Shown one piece after another: positions 55,091 through 63,262 of a DNA stretch of 64,000 nucleotides. The stretch comes from Magnetospirillum molischianum DSM 120 (GTDB lineage Bacteria; Pseudomonadota; Alphaproteobacteria; Rhodospirillales; Magnetospirillaceae), in NCBI RefSeq assembly GCF_000294655.1, contig NZ_CAHP01000014.1:285781-349780 (forward strand), written 5' to 3'. The translations under genes were made by a program, and so were the position numbers. The notes below the pieces were generated by a model that saw nothing but the letters and a program-made list of their open reading frames with translations, had not been told where the DNA came from and searched no databases. Position 1 is the stretch's first letter; each line of letters begins with the position of its first letter.

Positions 55091-56659
55091 ATGAGCTATT
55101 TCCCAAAATGGAAGATCGTTGTGGTGGTTCTGGTGGGGCTGCTTGGCTTCACCTTTGCCGCCCCCAATCTGTTGTCCCGCGAACATGCCGATCGGTTGCC
55201 GTCGTGGTTGCAGCCGGTCAGTCTCGGCCTCGACCTCCAGGGCGGCTCATACCTGCTGCTGGAGGTCGATACCGGCTATGTCGTCCGCGAGCAGATTTCC
55301 GGGCTGGTCGAATCGATCCGCACCACGCTGCGCAAGGAAAAGATCAAATATTCCGACCTGGGCGTTCGCGGTGACACCGTTAGCGTCCGCATCCTCGATG
55401 TCGAGGACCGCGAGCGGGCCGGAACGCTGCTGCGCAAAATCGATATCTCTGCCGATCTGGAGACCAAGGAAGACGGTCTGGTCCAACTGCGCTATTCCGA
55501 GCAGGCGATCCACAAGCGCAAGCTGTCTGCTGTCGAGCAGTCTCTTGAGATCGTGCGGCGGCGTATCGATCAACTCGGTACTCGCGAACCGTCGATCCAG
55601 CGTCAGGGCGAGGACCGCATCGTCGTCCAGCTCCCCGGCGTAAAGGACCCCGACCATATCAAGTCGCTGCTGGGCAAGACCGCCAAGCTCACCTTCCACC
55701 TGCTCGACGACAGCGTTTCCGCCGAAGAAGCGGCCCGAGGACGGGTACCGCCCGGTTCGATGGTGCTGCCCGGAGCCGAACACGACCGCGGTCAGCCCGA
55801 ACAATACGTTGTGCGCAAGCGGGTCGAGGTCGGCGGCGACATGCTGACCGATTCCAGCGCGACCTATTCCGAAGGCCGCCCGGTCGTCAGCTTCCGCTTC
55901 AATGCGGCCGGGGCGAAGAAATTCGGCGATGCCACCCGCGATAATGCCGGGCATTTCCTCGCCATCGTTCTCGACGAGAAGGTCATCAGCGCGCCGAGGA
56001 TCAACGAGCCGATCCTGGGCGGGTCGGGGATCATCTCGGGCAGCTTCACCCTGCAACAGGTGCAGGATCTATCGATGCTGCTGCGGGCGGGCGCGTTGCC
56101 GGCACCGTTGCAGGTGCTGGAGGAGCGGACCGTCGGTCCCGATCTCGGCGCCGATTCGATCCGCGCCGGTGCAATCGCCTGCATCATCGGCCTAATCCTC
56201 GTCGTCATCACGATGCTGGTGGTCTATGGCTCGCTCGGCATGCTGGCCGATCTGGCGATGGTGTTCAATCTGGTGCTGCTGCTGGCGGCTCTGTCAGCCT
56301 TGGGCGCGACCCTCACCCTGCCCGGTATCGCCGGTGTCGTCCTGACGATGGGCATGGCCGTTGACGCCAACGTGCTGATCTACGAGCGCATGCGCGAGGA
56401 ACAGCGCAATGGCCGCACTCTGATGTCGGCATTGCAGGCAGGCTATGACCGCGCCTTCGGCACCATCTTCGATGCGCACGTTACCACCCTGGTCGCGGCG
56501 GCTCTGCTGTTCCAGTTCGGCTCCGGCCCGGTGCGCGGTTTTGCCGTCACCCTGTCGCTGGGCCTTCTGGCATCGCTGTTCACCGCCGTGTTGGTCAACC
56601 GGATGCTGGTGGTGTGGTGGGTGCGTTGGCGCAAGATGAAGACTCTGCCGCTGGCCTGA
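55091..56659 (+). CDS. secD: Protein translocase subunit SecD
   Basis: A 522-aa protein; the frame is open further upstream, but the N-terminal MSYFPKWKIVVVVLVGLLGFTFAAPN is normal for SecD. Large periplasmic P1 domain, then six TM helices in the C-terminal half with LGLDLQGGSYLLLEVDT, GMAVDANVLIYERMREE and GSGPVRGFAVTLSLGLLASLFTAVLV. Uses proton motive force to help complete secretion, with SecF and YajC. Confidence 0.96.
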   Translation: MSYFPKWKIVVVVLVGLLGFTFAAPNLLSREHADRLPSWLQPVSLGLDLQGGSYLLLEVDTGYVVREQISGLVESIRTTLRKEKIKYSDLGVRGDTVSVRILDVEDRERAGTLLRKIDISADLETKEDGLVQLRYSEQAIHKRKLSAVEQSLEIVRRRIDQLGTREPSIQRQGEDRIVVQLPGVKDPDHIKSLLGKTAKLTFHLLDDSVSAEEAARGRVPPGSMVLPGAEHDRGQPEQYVVRKRVEVGGDMLTDSSATYSEGRPVVSFRFNAAGAKKFGDATRDNAGHFLAIVLDEKVISAPRINEPILGGSGIISGSFTLQQVQDLSMLLRAGALPAPLQVLEERTVGPDLGADSIRAGAIACIIGLILVVITMLVVYGSLGMLADLAMVFNLVLLLAALSALGATLTLPGIAGVVLTMGMAVDANVLIYERMREEQRNGRTLMSALQAGYDRAFGTIFDAHVTTLVAAALLFQFGSGPVRGFAVTLSLGLLASLFTAVLVNRMLVVWWVRWRKMKTLPLA

Positions 56660-56764
56660 ACCTTTGGTGAAACCATGGCCGCCGCAACCGGCGGCCATCA
56701 AGGCGGCGGCCCCGCATGCGGACAGAGCGCAAAGGCCGAAGGCGCCGTGAATTAGGACCGACCC

Positions 56765-57712
56765 ATGCAACTGATCGATCGTTTCCTGCCGCACGGCACC
56801 AATTTTGACTTTATCCGCTATCGGCTTATCGCCTTTGGCATCACGGCTGTTCTGATCCTCGGCTCGATCACCGTGATCGTCGTGAAGGGCTTTAATTTCG
56901 GTATCGATTTTGCTGGCGGCATCCTGATCGAGGCCCAGGCGGTCGAGGGCAAGGCCGACCTTCACACGATGCGCACCAGCCTCGCTACGCTCAATCTCGG
57001 CGAGGTCAGCCTTCAGGAGTTCGGCACCACCGGCCGCGACGTGATGATCCGCATCCAGCGTCAGGACGGCGGAGAGAAGGCGCAGATGGATGCGCTGGGC
57101 AAGGTCAAGGACAGCCTCGGCACCGGCTATACCTATCGCCGGGTCGAAATCGTCGGACCAAAGGTCGGCGACGAACTGGTTCGCGACGGCATCCTGGCGG
57201 TCGTGTTATCGCTGGCGGCGATCGCCGTCTACGTCTGGTTCCGCTTCGAATGGCAGTTCGGGGTGGGGGCGCTGGTCTCGACCTTCCACGACGTCATCAC
57301 CACATTCGGCCTGTTTGCCTTGACCGGGCTTGAGTTCAACCTCACCACGGTGGCGGCGATTCTAACTATCGCCGGTTATTCGGTAAACGACACCGTAGTC
57401 GAGTACGACCGTGTGCGCGAGAACCTGCGCAAGTACAAGACCATGCCGATCTACGACCTGCTTAACCTGTCGGTAAACGAGACGCTGGCCCGGACCATCC
57501 TGACGGTGACAACCGTGTTCGTCACTGTTCTGGCGCTGTTGTTCTTCGGCGGAGAAGTGTTGCGCGGCTTTGCCATCGCGATGTTGTGGGGGCTGATCAT
57601 CGGCACCTATTCTTCGATCTATGTCGCGATGCCGATGCTGATCTACTTCAACCTGCGCAACGGCAAAGACCGCGAGAAAGACGCCGACCCGACGGCGACG
57701 CAGCGGCCCTAA
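56765..57712 (+). CDS. secF: Protein translocase subunit SecF
   Basis: A 315-aa protein with six TM helices. NFGIDFAGGILIEAQ, the P4-like periplasmic part, and SVNDTVVEYDRVRENLRKYK (conserved SecF D/R motif). It lies 105 bp after secD in the same transcription unit and ends in a convergent hairpin. Confidence 0.96.
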   Translation: MQLIDRFLPHGTNFDFIRYRLIAFGITAVLILGSITVIVVKGFNFGIDFAGGILIEAQAVEGKADLHTMRTSLATLNLGEVSLQEFGTTGRDVMIRIQRQDGGEKAQMDALGKVKDSLGTGYTYRRVEIVGPKVGDELVRDGILAVVLSLAAIAVYVWFRFEWQFGVGALVSTFHDVITTFGLFALTGLEFNLTTVAAILTIAGYSVNDTVVEYDRVRENLRKYKTMPIYDLLNLSVNETLARTILTVTTVFVTVLALLFFGGEVLRGFAIAMLWGLIIGTYSSIYVAMPMLIYFNLRNGKDREKDADPTATQRP

Positions 57713-57724
57713 CCTTTATCGCCA

Positions 57725-57747
57725 CGGCCGGGCTTATTGCCCGGCCG
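57725..57747. terminator. Bidirectional hairpin between secF and the TPR gene
   Basis: CGGCCGGGC (57725-57733), loop ttatt, GCCCGGCCG (57739-57747), a perfect 9-bp stem between convergent stops. Short T-rich stretches flank it. It probably ends both transcripts. Confidence 0.7.
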
Positions 57748-57750
57748 ACT

Positions 57751-59424
57751 TTACCCCTGCGCCGTCTCCCGCAAGGCGGCGGCAAGAGCGGCAAGCGGCC
57801 CACTCCAATCGCCAGGCACAGTTTGACGGAACAGCCGGGCTGTCGGGTACCAAGGGCTGTCGTCGCGGTCAAGCCAACGCCAGCACCCATCGAAGCGGGA
57901 CAGAATCCACACCGGCTTTCCCATCGCCCCGACCAGATGGACCACCGACGTATCGACGCTGATCACCAGATCGAGATGCGATACCAAAGCGGCGGTTTCG
58001 GCAAAATCATCGATCTCGTCCATCCAGTCGAACACGCTCAACCCGTCGGGCGGGGCCTTAGCCTGCGCTGCCGGGGCGCCCTTTTGCAGGCTGATGAGGG
58101 TAATTCCGGGGATATCCGCCAACACGCCGAACTGAGCCAGCGACAGGCTACGGCGGCGATCGACCCGGTTGGCAGCGCGGTCATCGGGGCGAGGATCACC
58201 CGCCCAGACCAGACCGACTTTCAGCCCCTTGATCCCGGCCAATCGTTCGCCCCAAGACCGCGCCGCCTCGGGATCGACGCCCAGATAAGAAATCGGTGCC
58301 GGAATGGTGGCGATCTCGGTGCCGAATCGCAACGGCGCACTCAGCAGCGGCAGGTGATAATCGGCGGTTACCGCCTCCCCCATCGGCACCACCTCTGCCA
58401 CGCCGGGAACCGAGCGCATCAAGCGGAGCAGAGGACGTTGAACCGCCAACACGACCCGCGCGCCCTGAGCCGCCGCCAGATGAGCATAACGGGCGAAGTG
58501 CAGCGTATCGCCTAGTCCCTGTTCGCCATAAAGCAGCAGCGTCTTCCCATCCAGCGGCTCGCCGTGCCATTCCGGCCGGGTCGTGTTGAGATCGGGGAAG
58601 CCGAAGAGACGCCGCCTCCATTCGTACTCAGCCCAGCCCTCGGCCAACCGACCCGTGCGGAGAAGAACCGCCGCCAGATTGAAGTGAGCGATCACATCGT
58701 CGGGATTGAGCGAGAGCGCCACCCGGAAGCTGCCCTCTGCGGCCTGCAACTCACCGGAATTATAGAGTGCGATGCCGAAATGGGTGTGAAACCCTGGTCC
58801 TTTGGGATCAAGCCGAAGTGCCTCGGCGTGAAACGCAATCGATTCACCCCACCGCCCCAAATCGCAGGCGATTTCCCCCATCGCGTCATATGCGGCGGCA
58901 TAATCGGGCCGCAGGCCGATGGCGAGACGGAGCGCCTCAATCGCCGCGTCGGTTCGTCCGATCTGATGAAGCGCCCGCCCAAAACCCAAATGCGCCTCGG
59001 GGAGACTTGGCACCAACGCGATAGCGGCGTGGAACGACTCGGCGGCGTCCCCCCATCGACCGAGATCGAGCAGGGTATTGCCCAGATTGACATGCGGTTC
59101 GACCGCATCGGGCTTCAGCGCAAGAGCACGGCGATAGCTCGATGCGGCCTCGTCACGCCGCCCCAAACGACGCAAGGCCGCGCCCTGGGCACCATGCGCC
59201 TCGGCGCGAGCCGGATCGACAGTTAATGCGACGCCGAGGGTTTCGAGGGCGGCTTCGGCTCGCCCGGTTTCGGTCAAGAGCTGCCCCAGCATGACAAGGG
59301 TTTCGACATGGTGGGGCTTCGATTTCAAGATCGTTCGGTATTGACGTTCGGCCTTGGCCAACTGCCCGGCCCGGTGGGAGCGGATCGCTGCGTCAAACGC
59401 CACCATGATCGACACTGCCGCCAT
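57751..59424 (-). CDS. TPR protein with glycosyltransferase-like C-terminus
   Basis: A 557-aa protein. Residues about 5-275 contain seven to eight TPR repeats (e.g. AEPHVNLGNTLLDLGRWGDAAESFHAAIALVP-type units). Residues about 290-550 resemble GT9/heptosyltransferase-like folds (GEQGLGDTLHFARYAHLAA; VGLVWAGDPRPDDRAANRVDRRRSLSL; DLVISVDTSVVHLVGAMGKPVWIL). Such TPR-GT proteins often sit beside flagellin genes, and flagellin lies immediately upstream (90 bp). O-glycosylation of flagellin is a reasonable inference. Confidence 0.82.
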   Translation of the reverse strand: MAAVSIMVAFDAAIRSHRAGQLAKAERQYRTILKSKPHHVETLVMLGQLLTETGRAEAALETLGVALTVDPARAEAHGAQGAALRRLGRRDEAASSYRRALALKPDAVEPHVNLGNTLLDLGRWGDAAESFHAAIALVPSLPEAHLGFGRALHQIGRTDAAIEALRLAIGLRPDYAAAYDAMGEIACDLGRWGESIAFHAEALRLDPKGPGFHTHFGIALYNSGELQAAEGSFRVALSLNPDDVIAHFNLAAVLLRTGRLAEGWAEYEWRRRLFGFPDLNTTRPEWHGEPLDGKTLLLYGEQGLGDTLHFARYAHLAAAQGARVVLAVQRPLLRLMRSVPGVAEVVPMGEAVTADYHLPLLSAPLRFGTEIATIPAPISYLGVDPEAARSWGERLAGIKGLKVGLVWAGDPRPDDRAANRVDRRRSLSLAQFGVLADIPGITLISLQKGAPAAQAKAPPDGLSVFDWMDEIDDFAETAALVSHLDLVISVDTSVVHLVGAMGKPVWILSRFDGCWRWLDRDDSPWYPTARLFRQTVPGDWSGPLAALAAALRETAQG

Positions 59425-59464
59425 ATCAATGTCCTGTTTGCACGTCCCGGCAGGACGTGTTCAT

Positions 59465-59491
59465 AAAAAAAGGGGCGGCCGAAGCCGCCCC
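59465..59491 (-). terminator. Rho-independent terminator of flagellin gene
   Basis: On the minus strand, GGGGCGGC, loop TTCG, GCCGCCCC, then seven T (59471-59465). A textbook intrinsic terminator 24 bp after the flagellin stop. Confidence 0.95.
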
Positions 59492-59514
59492 CAATTCTTG
59501 GTCCGTCAGCTGGT

Positions 59515-61533
59515 TTAGCCGAACAGACGCATAACCGCCTGGTTGGCCTGCGAAGCCAGGGACAGCGACTGGATGCCCAGCTGCTGACGGGTTTGCAGGG
59601 CCAGCATGTTCGCGCTTTCCTCGTTCATATCGGCCAGGGTCAGATTGTCCGAGCCGGTCTTGAGGGTCGCAATCATGTTGTTGGTGAAGTCCTGACGATT
59701 CTGCACCGAGGTCAGGTTCTGACCCAGCACAGCCGAGTTCTCACGCAGGGTCGTTTGCGCGAGCGTCAGCTGGGACAACGAGGACTGGATGGTGTTCGCA
59801 TCTTTCCAGTTGCCAGTCGCCGCAGTGAGCCCCAGACCCTTGGAGGTCAGATCGGTAGCCTTAACCACCAGCTTGTTAGCATTGAACGCCGCTTCGTTGA
59901 ACGTCACCGTGAGCGGGTTGTTGCCGGTGCTGCTGATCAGATTGATGCCCTTATAGCTCGCATCCTGAACCTGCTGGTCGAGGAGCTTGCTGAGGTCATC
60001 AAACTGCTTGATGTAGGTCGCCGACACACCGGAACCGCTCAGGCTGGACTGGCCTGGCGCGATGCTCGGGGGCAGGGACAGCTTTCCAGCGGCATTACCA
60101 CTGAAGGTGACCGTCTTACCCGAGCTGCTGGTGATGTTCAGCTGACCCGTGGTGTTATCCAGCGTGGCGGTGATGCCACTGATCTGGCCCAAGGCGCTCA
60201 TCAAACCGGAAACATTCGACACCACGGTCGCGGTCTGCGCCCCCGCAGCAGTGGTGGCGATATCGTTCAGGGTGATTGCAGTGGTAACGCCATCGATCGT
60301 GACGTTCAACTGATCGCCCTTGGCGATACGAGACTGCCCAGCGGGAGCCTGAAGGCTGGTCAGAGCCGTGGTCGGCAAATTGGCCGCAACCACCTTGCCA
60401 TAGCCCTGAACGATCGTCTGGCTGACGCTGGAGTTCGCATTGATGGTGGTGGTCGCGGCACCCAGGATACCACTGGCCGTACCGCTCACCGTCACGGCGG
60501 TCGAGTTATTATTGACAACCTTCAGAGCGCCGGTTGAGTCCAACGAAGCCGAGACGCCGCTGATGGTGTTGATCGCATCCAAGACGTCCTGAACGGTCGT
60601 CTTGTCGGTGATGTTGATGCTCTTGGTCGTTCCACCGCCGACCGCGATGCTGAGGTAACTCCCAGGAGCCGTATTGCCGTTGCCAGCGTTGGTCAACAAC
60701 TTGCCCGCAGTGCTTTCACGCAACTGAGAAACAAGGGTCGAGCCGGTGGCAGGCGCCTGATTGGTGTAATCGAGGCTACCGACAAGAGAACCGGCCTGGA
60801 CGCTGGTCTGGGCGGCCGTGGTGGTCAGGCCAAGGGCGCTGGCCAAATTGCCGGAAATCGTCAGACCGGCGGGGTTCGCGTCAACAGTTATCTTACCGGC
60901 CGTGGTCACACCGATATCGGTGACAGCCCCAAGGGTGTTCATCCAGGTGGCGAGTTCTGCCGCCGTGGTACCGCCGCCATTGCCTTTGACGGCATTGTTG
61001 GTCGCACTGGCACCAACGGTAAAGGTATAGGTGGCACCGGTGCCAACCTGAACCGTCATGGAATCGCCATTGAGGATGCCCAACGACGTGGTGGTGGTAC
61101 CTGCCACCAAGGAGGTCAGGCCGTAATTCACGGCGGTGGCAGCCGTCAAAGCGACACCGGCCGAGGCAGCGGACCCCAGCGGATTATAGGCAACGATATT
61201 GGTGCCGTCGGCATTGCCGGCGGTGGTGATGGACTGGGCCGCCGAGTTGGCGATCGACTTCATCTGCTCAATGGTCTTCTGAGCGGTGGTGATGCCCTGG
61301 CTGGCGGTGGTCAGAGCCTGAATCGCTTGGCCCATGCCGTCAAGCAACGCACTAAGATCGCTCGCCCGTTGGGTCAGGGACTGAGCGGCAAAATAGTTGG
61401 TCGGATTGTCGAGAGCGCTATTGACCTTTTTACCGGTCGAGAGACGGCCCTGAATCGTCGTCATCAGCGATGCGGTACCCTGCAACGAGTACAGATTGGA
61501 ACGCATTGCGGATGTAAGGGTGACGTCAGCCAT
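59515..61533 (-). CDS. Flagellin (large, 672 aa)
   Basis: Conserved N-terminal D0/D1 (SAMRSNLYSLQGTASLMTTIQGRLSTGKKVNSALDNPTNYFAAQSL) and C-terminal D1/D0 (NMLALQTRQQLGIQSLSLASQANQAVMRLFG). The middle is enlarged, with three flagellin_IN-like units at about residues 157-238, 291-362 and 405-487; each has a strand, a helix of the V-x-D-x-L/M-x-x-(I/L) type, then ...L-T-I/V-x-(G)-N/T-A-x-G-x-L. It has no cysteine. It forms the filament outside the cell. TAGGAG lies 6 nt before the ATG. A TPR-glycosyltransferase gene follows. Confidence 0.93.
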   Translation of the reverse strand: MADVTLTSAMRSNLYSLQGTASLMTTIQGRLSTGKKVNSALDNPTNYFAAQSLTQRASDLSALLDGMGQAIQALTTASQGITTAQKTIEQMKSIANSAAQSITTAGNADGTNIVAYNPLGSAASAGVALTAATAVNYGLTSLVAGTTTTSLGILNGDSMTVQVGTGATYTFTVGASATNNAVKGNGGGTTAAELATWMNTLGAVTDIGVTTAGKITVDANPAGLTISGNLASALGLTTTAAQTSVQAGSLVGSLDYTNQAPATGSTLVSQLRESTAGKLLTNAGNGNTAPGSYLSIAVGGGTTKSINITDKTTVQDVLDAINTISGVSASLDSTGALKVVNNNSTAVTVSGTASGILGAATTTINANSSVSQTIVQGYGKVVAANLPTTALTSLQAPAGQSRIAKGDQLNVTIDGVTTAITLNDIATTAAGAQTATVVSNVSGLMSALGQISGITATLDNTTGQLNITSSSGKTVTFSGNAAGKLSLPPSIAPGQSSLSGSGVSATYIKQFDDLSKLLDQQVQDASYKGINLISSTGNNPLTVTFNEAAFNANKLVVKATDLTSKGLGLTAATGNWKDANTIQSSLSQLTLAQTTLRENSAVLGQNLTSVQNRQDFTNNMIATLKTGSDNLTLADMNEESANMLALQTRQQLGIQSLSLASQANQAVMRLFG

Positions 61534-61560
61534 GGGGTTCTCCTAATTCTAGAGACTTTA

Positions 61561-61577
61561 TGTCATTTTCAATGACA
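61561..61577 (-). promoter_or_regulatory. Stem-loop in flagellin mRNA leader
   Basis: TGTCATT and AATGACA are perfect 7-bp arms around 3 nt, 28 nt upstream of the flagellin ATG. Flagellin leaders in alphaproteobacteria can be bound by FlbT to control mRNA stability; a similar role is inference. It could instead be a DNA operator. Confidence 0.45.
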
Positions 61578-61628
61578 ACTGTAACCCTACGCCCCCCACC
61601 TCCTGAACGCAACCCTTTTTCGCCGACC

Positions 61629-61646
61629 GGACTAAGACTTTAGTCC
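61629..61646. promoter_or_regulatory. Inverted repeat upstream of flagellin
   Basis: GGACTAA (61629-61635) and TTAGTCC (61640-61646) around gact, about 95 bp before the flagellin start. A protein-binding site in the promoter zone is plausible. No convincing sigma-54 or sigma-28 site can be assigned. Confidence 0.4.
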
Positions 61647-61698
61647 TGGTACCGTCGGGACCGATCACCGCTGCGCTCCTGCGCCGGACGGGGGAGGC

Positions 61699-61737
61699 AA
61701 AAAACAAAACCCTCCCCCACCAGCGTGGGAGAGGGTT
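61699..61737 (-). terminator. Terminator of the prfA-prmC-DUF4167 unit
   Basis: AACCCTC...CCCAC (61708-61720) pairs with GTGGG...GAGGGTT (61725-61737) with a 4-nt loop. On the minus strand the stem is followed by TTTTGTTTTTTG. It lies 43 bp after the DUF4167 stop. Confidence 0.85.
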
Positions 61738-61779
61738 CTAAAAACTACTCAGTCAAGGCTTGCGCCCCGATCGGCAAGA

Positions 61780-62217
61780 TCAGGCGACGTCAGACCCCGG
61801 CCCGACCAGTTCGGCTTCTTGAGCCTCGGACGATTCACCATCGCCTTCGTAGCCTTCTTCGCCTTCGTCACCAGCCTGATCCTCGGCCGGAGTCGGCAAA
61901 GCCTGACGCGGGCGGCCGTTATTCTGGTTCTGGGTGTTGATCAGCCGAAAATAGTGCTCGGCATGCTGGTAATAATTCTCGGCGGCAACGCGGTCGCCCT
62001 GGGAAGAGGCATCGCGGGCCAGCGCCAGATACTTTTCCAGCACCTGATGGGCGTTGCCGCGAATGCGGCCATCCGGGCCGTTGCTGTCGAACACGTGGTT
62101 ACGACCGGGAACACCGCCGCCACCACCGCCACCGCTGCTGTGCTTCTTGCCCCCATTGGGACCACGGCCGCGAGAGCGTTGCTTGGGATTCACGGGACCT
62201 GTCTTAATATTCATCAT
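61780..62217 (-). CDS. DUF4167-domain protein
   Basis: 145 aa. The basic N-terminus (KQRSRGRGPNGGKKHSSGGGGG) is followed by NAHQVLEKYLALARDASSQGDRVAAENYYQHAEHYFRLIN, the DUF4167 core, and an acidic tail (EDQAGDEGEEGYEGDGESSEAQEAE). The family is nearly confined to Alphaproteobacteria and normally lies after prmC, as here. RNA binding is suggested by the RG-rich start; the function is unknown. Two adjacent ATGs (62217, 62214). Confidence 0.9.
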   Translation of the reverse strand: MMNIKTGPVNPKQRSRGRGPNGGKKHSSGGGGGGGVPGRNHVFDSNGPDGRIRGNAHQVLEKYLALARDASSQGDRVAAENYYQHAEHYFRLINTQNQNNGRPRQALPTPAEDQAGDEGEEGYEGDGESSEAQEAELVGPGSDVA

Positions 62218-62407
62218 GAGTCTGTCACATCCATTCCGCCGACGTCTCGGTCAGGCCAGTCCGCATCCGTACGAGGGGGCGGCTATGGGGGAGTTCACCA
62301 CGCCCGGTCGAGGAGGGAGCCCAATGGGTTCTACGCGATCCCTCGACACCGCTGGCGCGTGTGGGCGTCACCCTAGTCGGGGAGAAACGTCTTTCCAACA
62401 ACTTTTT

Positions 62408-63262
62408 TTAAGATTCCGGGGCGAAAGCCACGACGCAGCGCTCAATTCCCCCGAGATCGCACCGCAGCATTTCCAGACGCAGCCCGGCAGCGGTCATCAG
62501 CGCCGCCACCGCCCCGGCCTGCCCCTGCCCCACCTCCACCGCCGTCACCCCCCCCGGCACCAGCAAACGGGCGATATCCGGGATCAGACGACGATAGCAT
62601 TCCAACCCGTCCGCCCCGCCTGACAGAGCCGACCGTGGCTCGAACCGGGCGACTTCGGGGGCCAGACCGTCGATTTCGGCCTCGGGAATATAAGGCGGGT
62701 TCGAGACGATCACGTCGAAGCGCCCACCGATCCCCTGCCCCCAATCGCCCAGGCGGAACTGGGCACGGGGCGCCAGACCGTTGGTTTCCGCATTCGCCGT
62801 CGCCACCGCCAACGCCGCCGGACTGGCATCAATGCCAAGTCCAATCGCGGCGGGCAATTCCGACAACAGCGCGAGCAGGATGCATCCGCTGCCCGTACCG
62901 AAATCGAGCAACCGCAGGGGCCGCTTCCGATTCGGCAACACCGCCAGCACCGCCTCGACCAGAGTTTCGGTATCAGGGCGAGGATCGAGCGTGTCGGCGG
63001 TCACCGCCAGATCAAGCGTCCAGAAGCCACGCCGCCCCAGAATATGAGACATCGGCTCGCGGCCCTCACGCCGAACCAGCAGCGCCTCGAACCTCGCCGC
63101 CGCCTCGGGTGGCAGGTCTTCACTCCCGCGCAAGGCAACCATCGGCGCGGCCAGCCCGGTCACCTCGGCCAGCAACAGACGGGCATCGAACAAAGCGGTA
63201 TCGATCCCGGCCCGACTCAGCCGCAGCCGTCCCTCGCTCAAAGCTTGACCCAAACTGGGCAT
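62408..63262 (-). CDS. prmC: PrmC, release-factor glutamine methyltransferase
   Basis: A 284-aa protein. LLDFGTGSGCILLALL is the SAM loop and DVIVSNPPYIPEAE the NPPY active site that methylates the Gln of the GGQ motif. N-terminal helical domain PMSHILGRRGFWTLDLAV. Its start overlaps the prfA stop (TAATG), and its substrate is encoded by that gene. Confidence 0.96.
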   Translation of the reverse strand: MPSLGQALSEGRLRLSRAGIDTALFDARLLLAEVTGLAAPMVALRGSEDLPPEAAARFEALLVRREGREPMSHILGRRGFWTLDLAVTADTLDPRPDTETLVEAVLAVLPNRKRPLRLLDFGTGSGCILLALLSELPAAIGLGIDASPAALAVATANAETNGLAPRAQFRLGDWGQGIGGRFDVIVSNPPYIPEAEIDGLAPEVARFEPRSALSGGADGLECYRRLIPDIARLLVPGGVTAVEVGQGQAGAVAALMTAAGLRLEMLRCDLGGIERCVVAFAPES

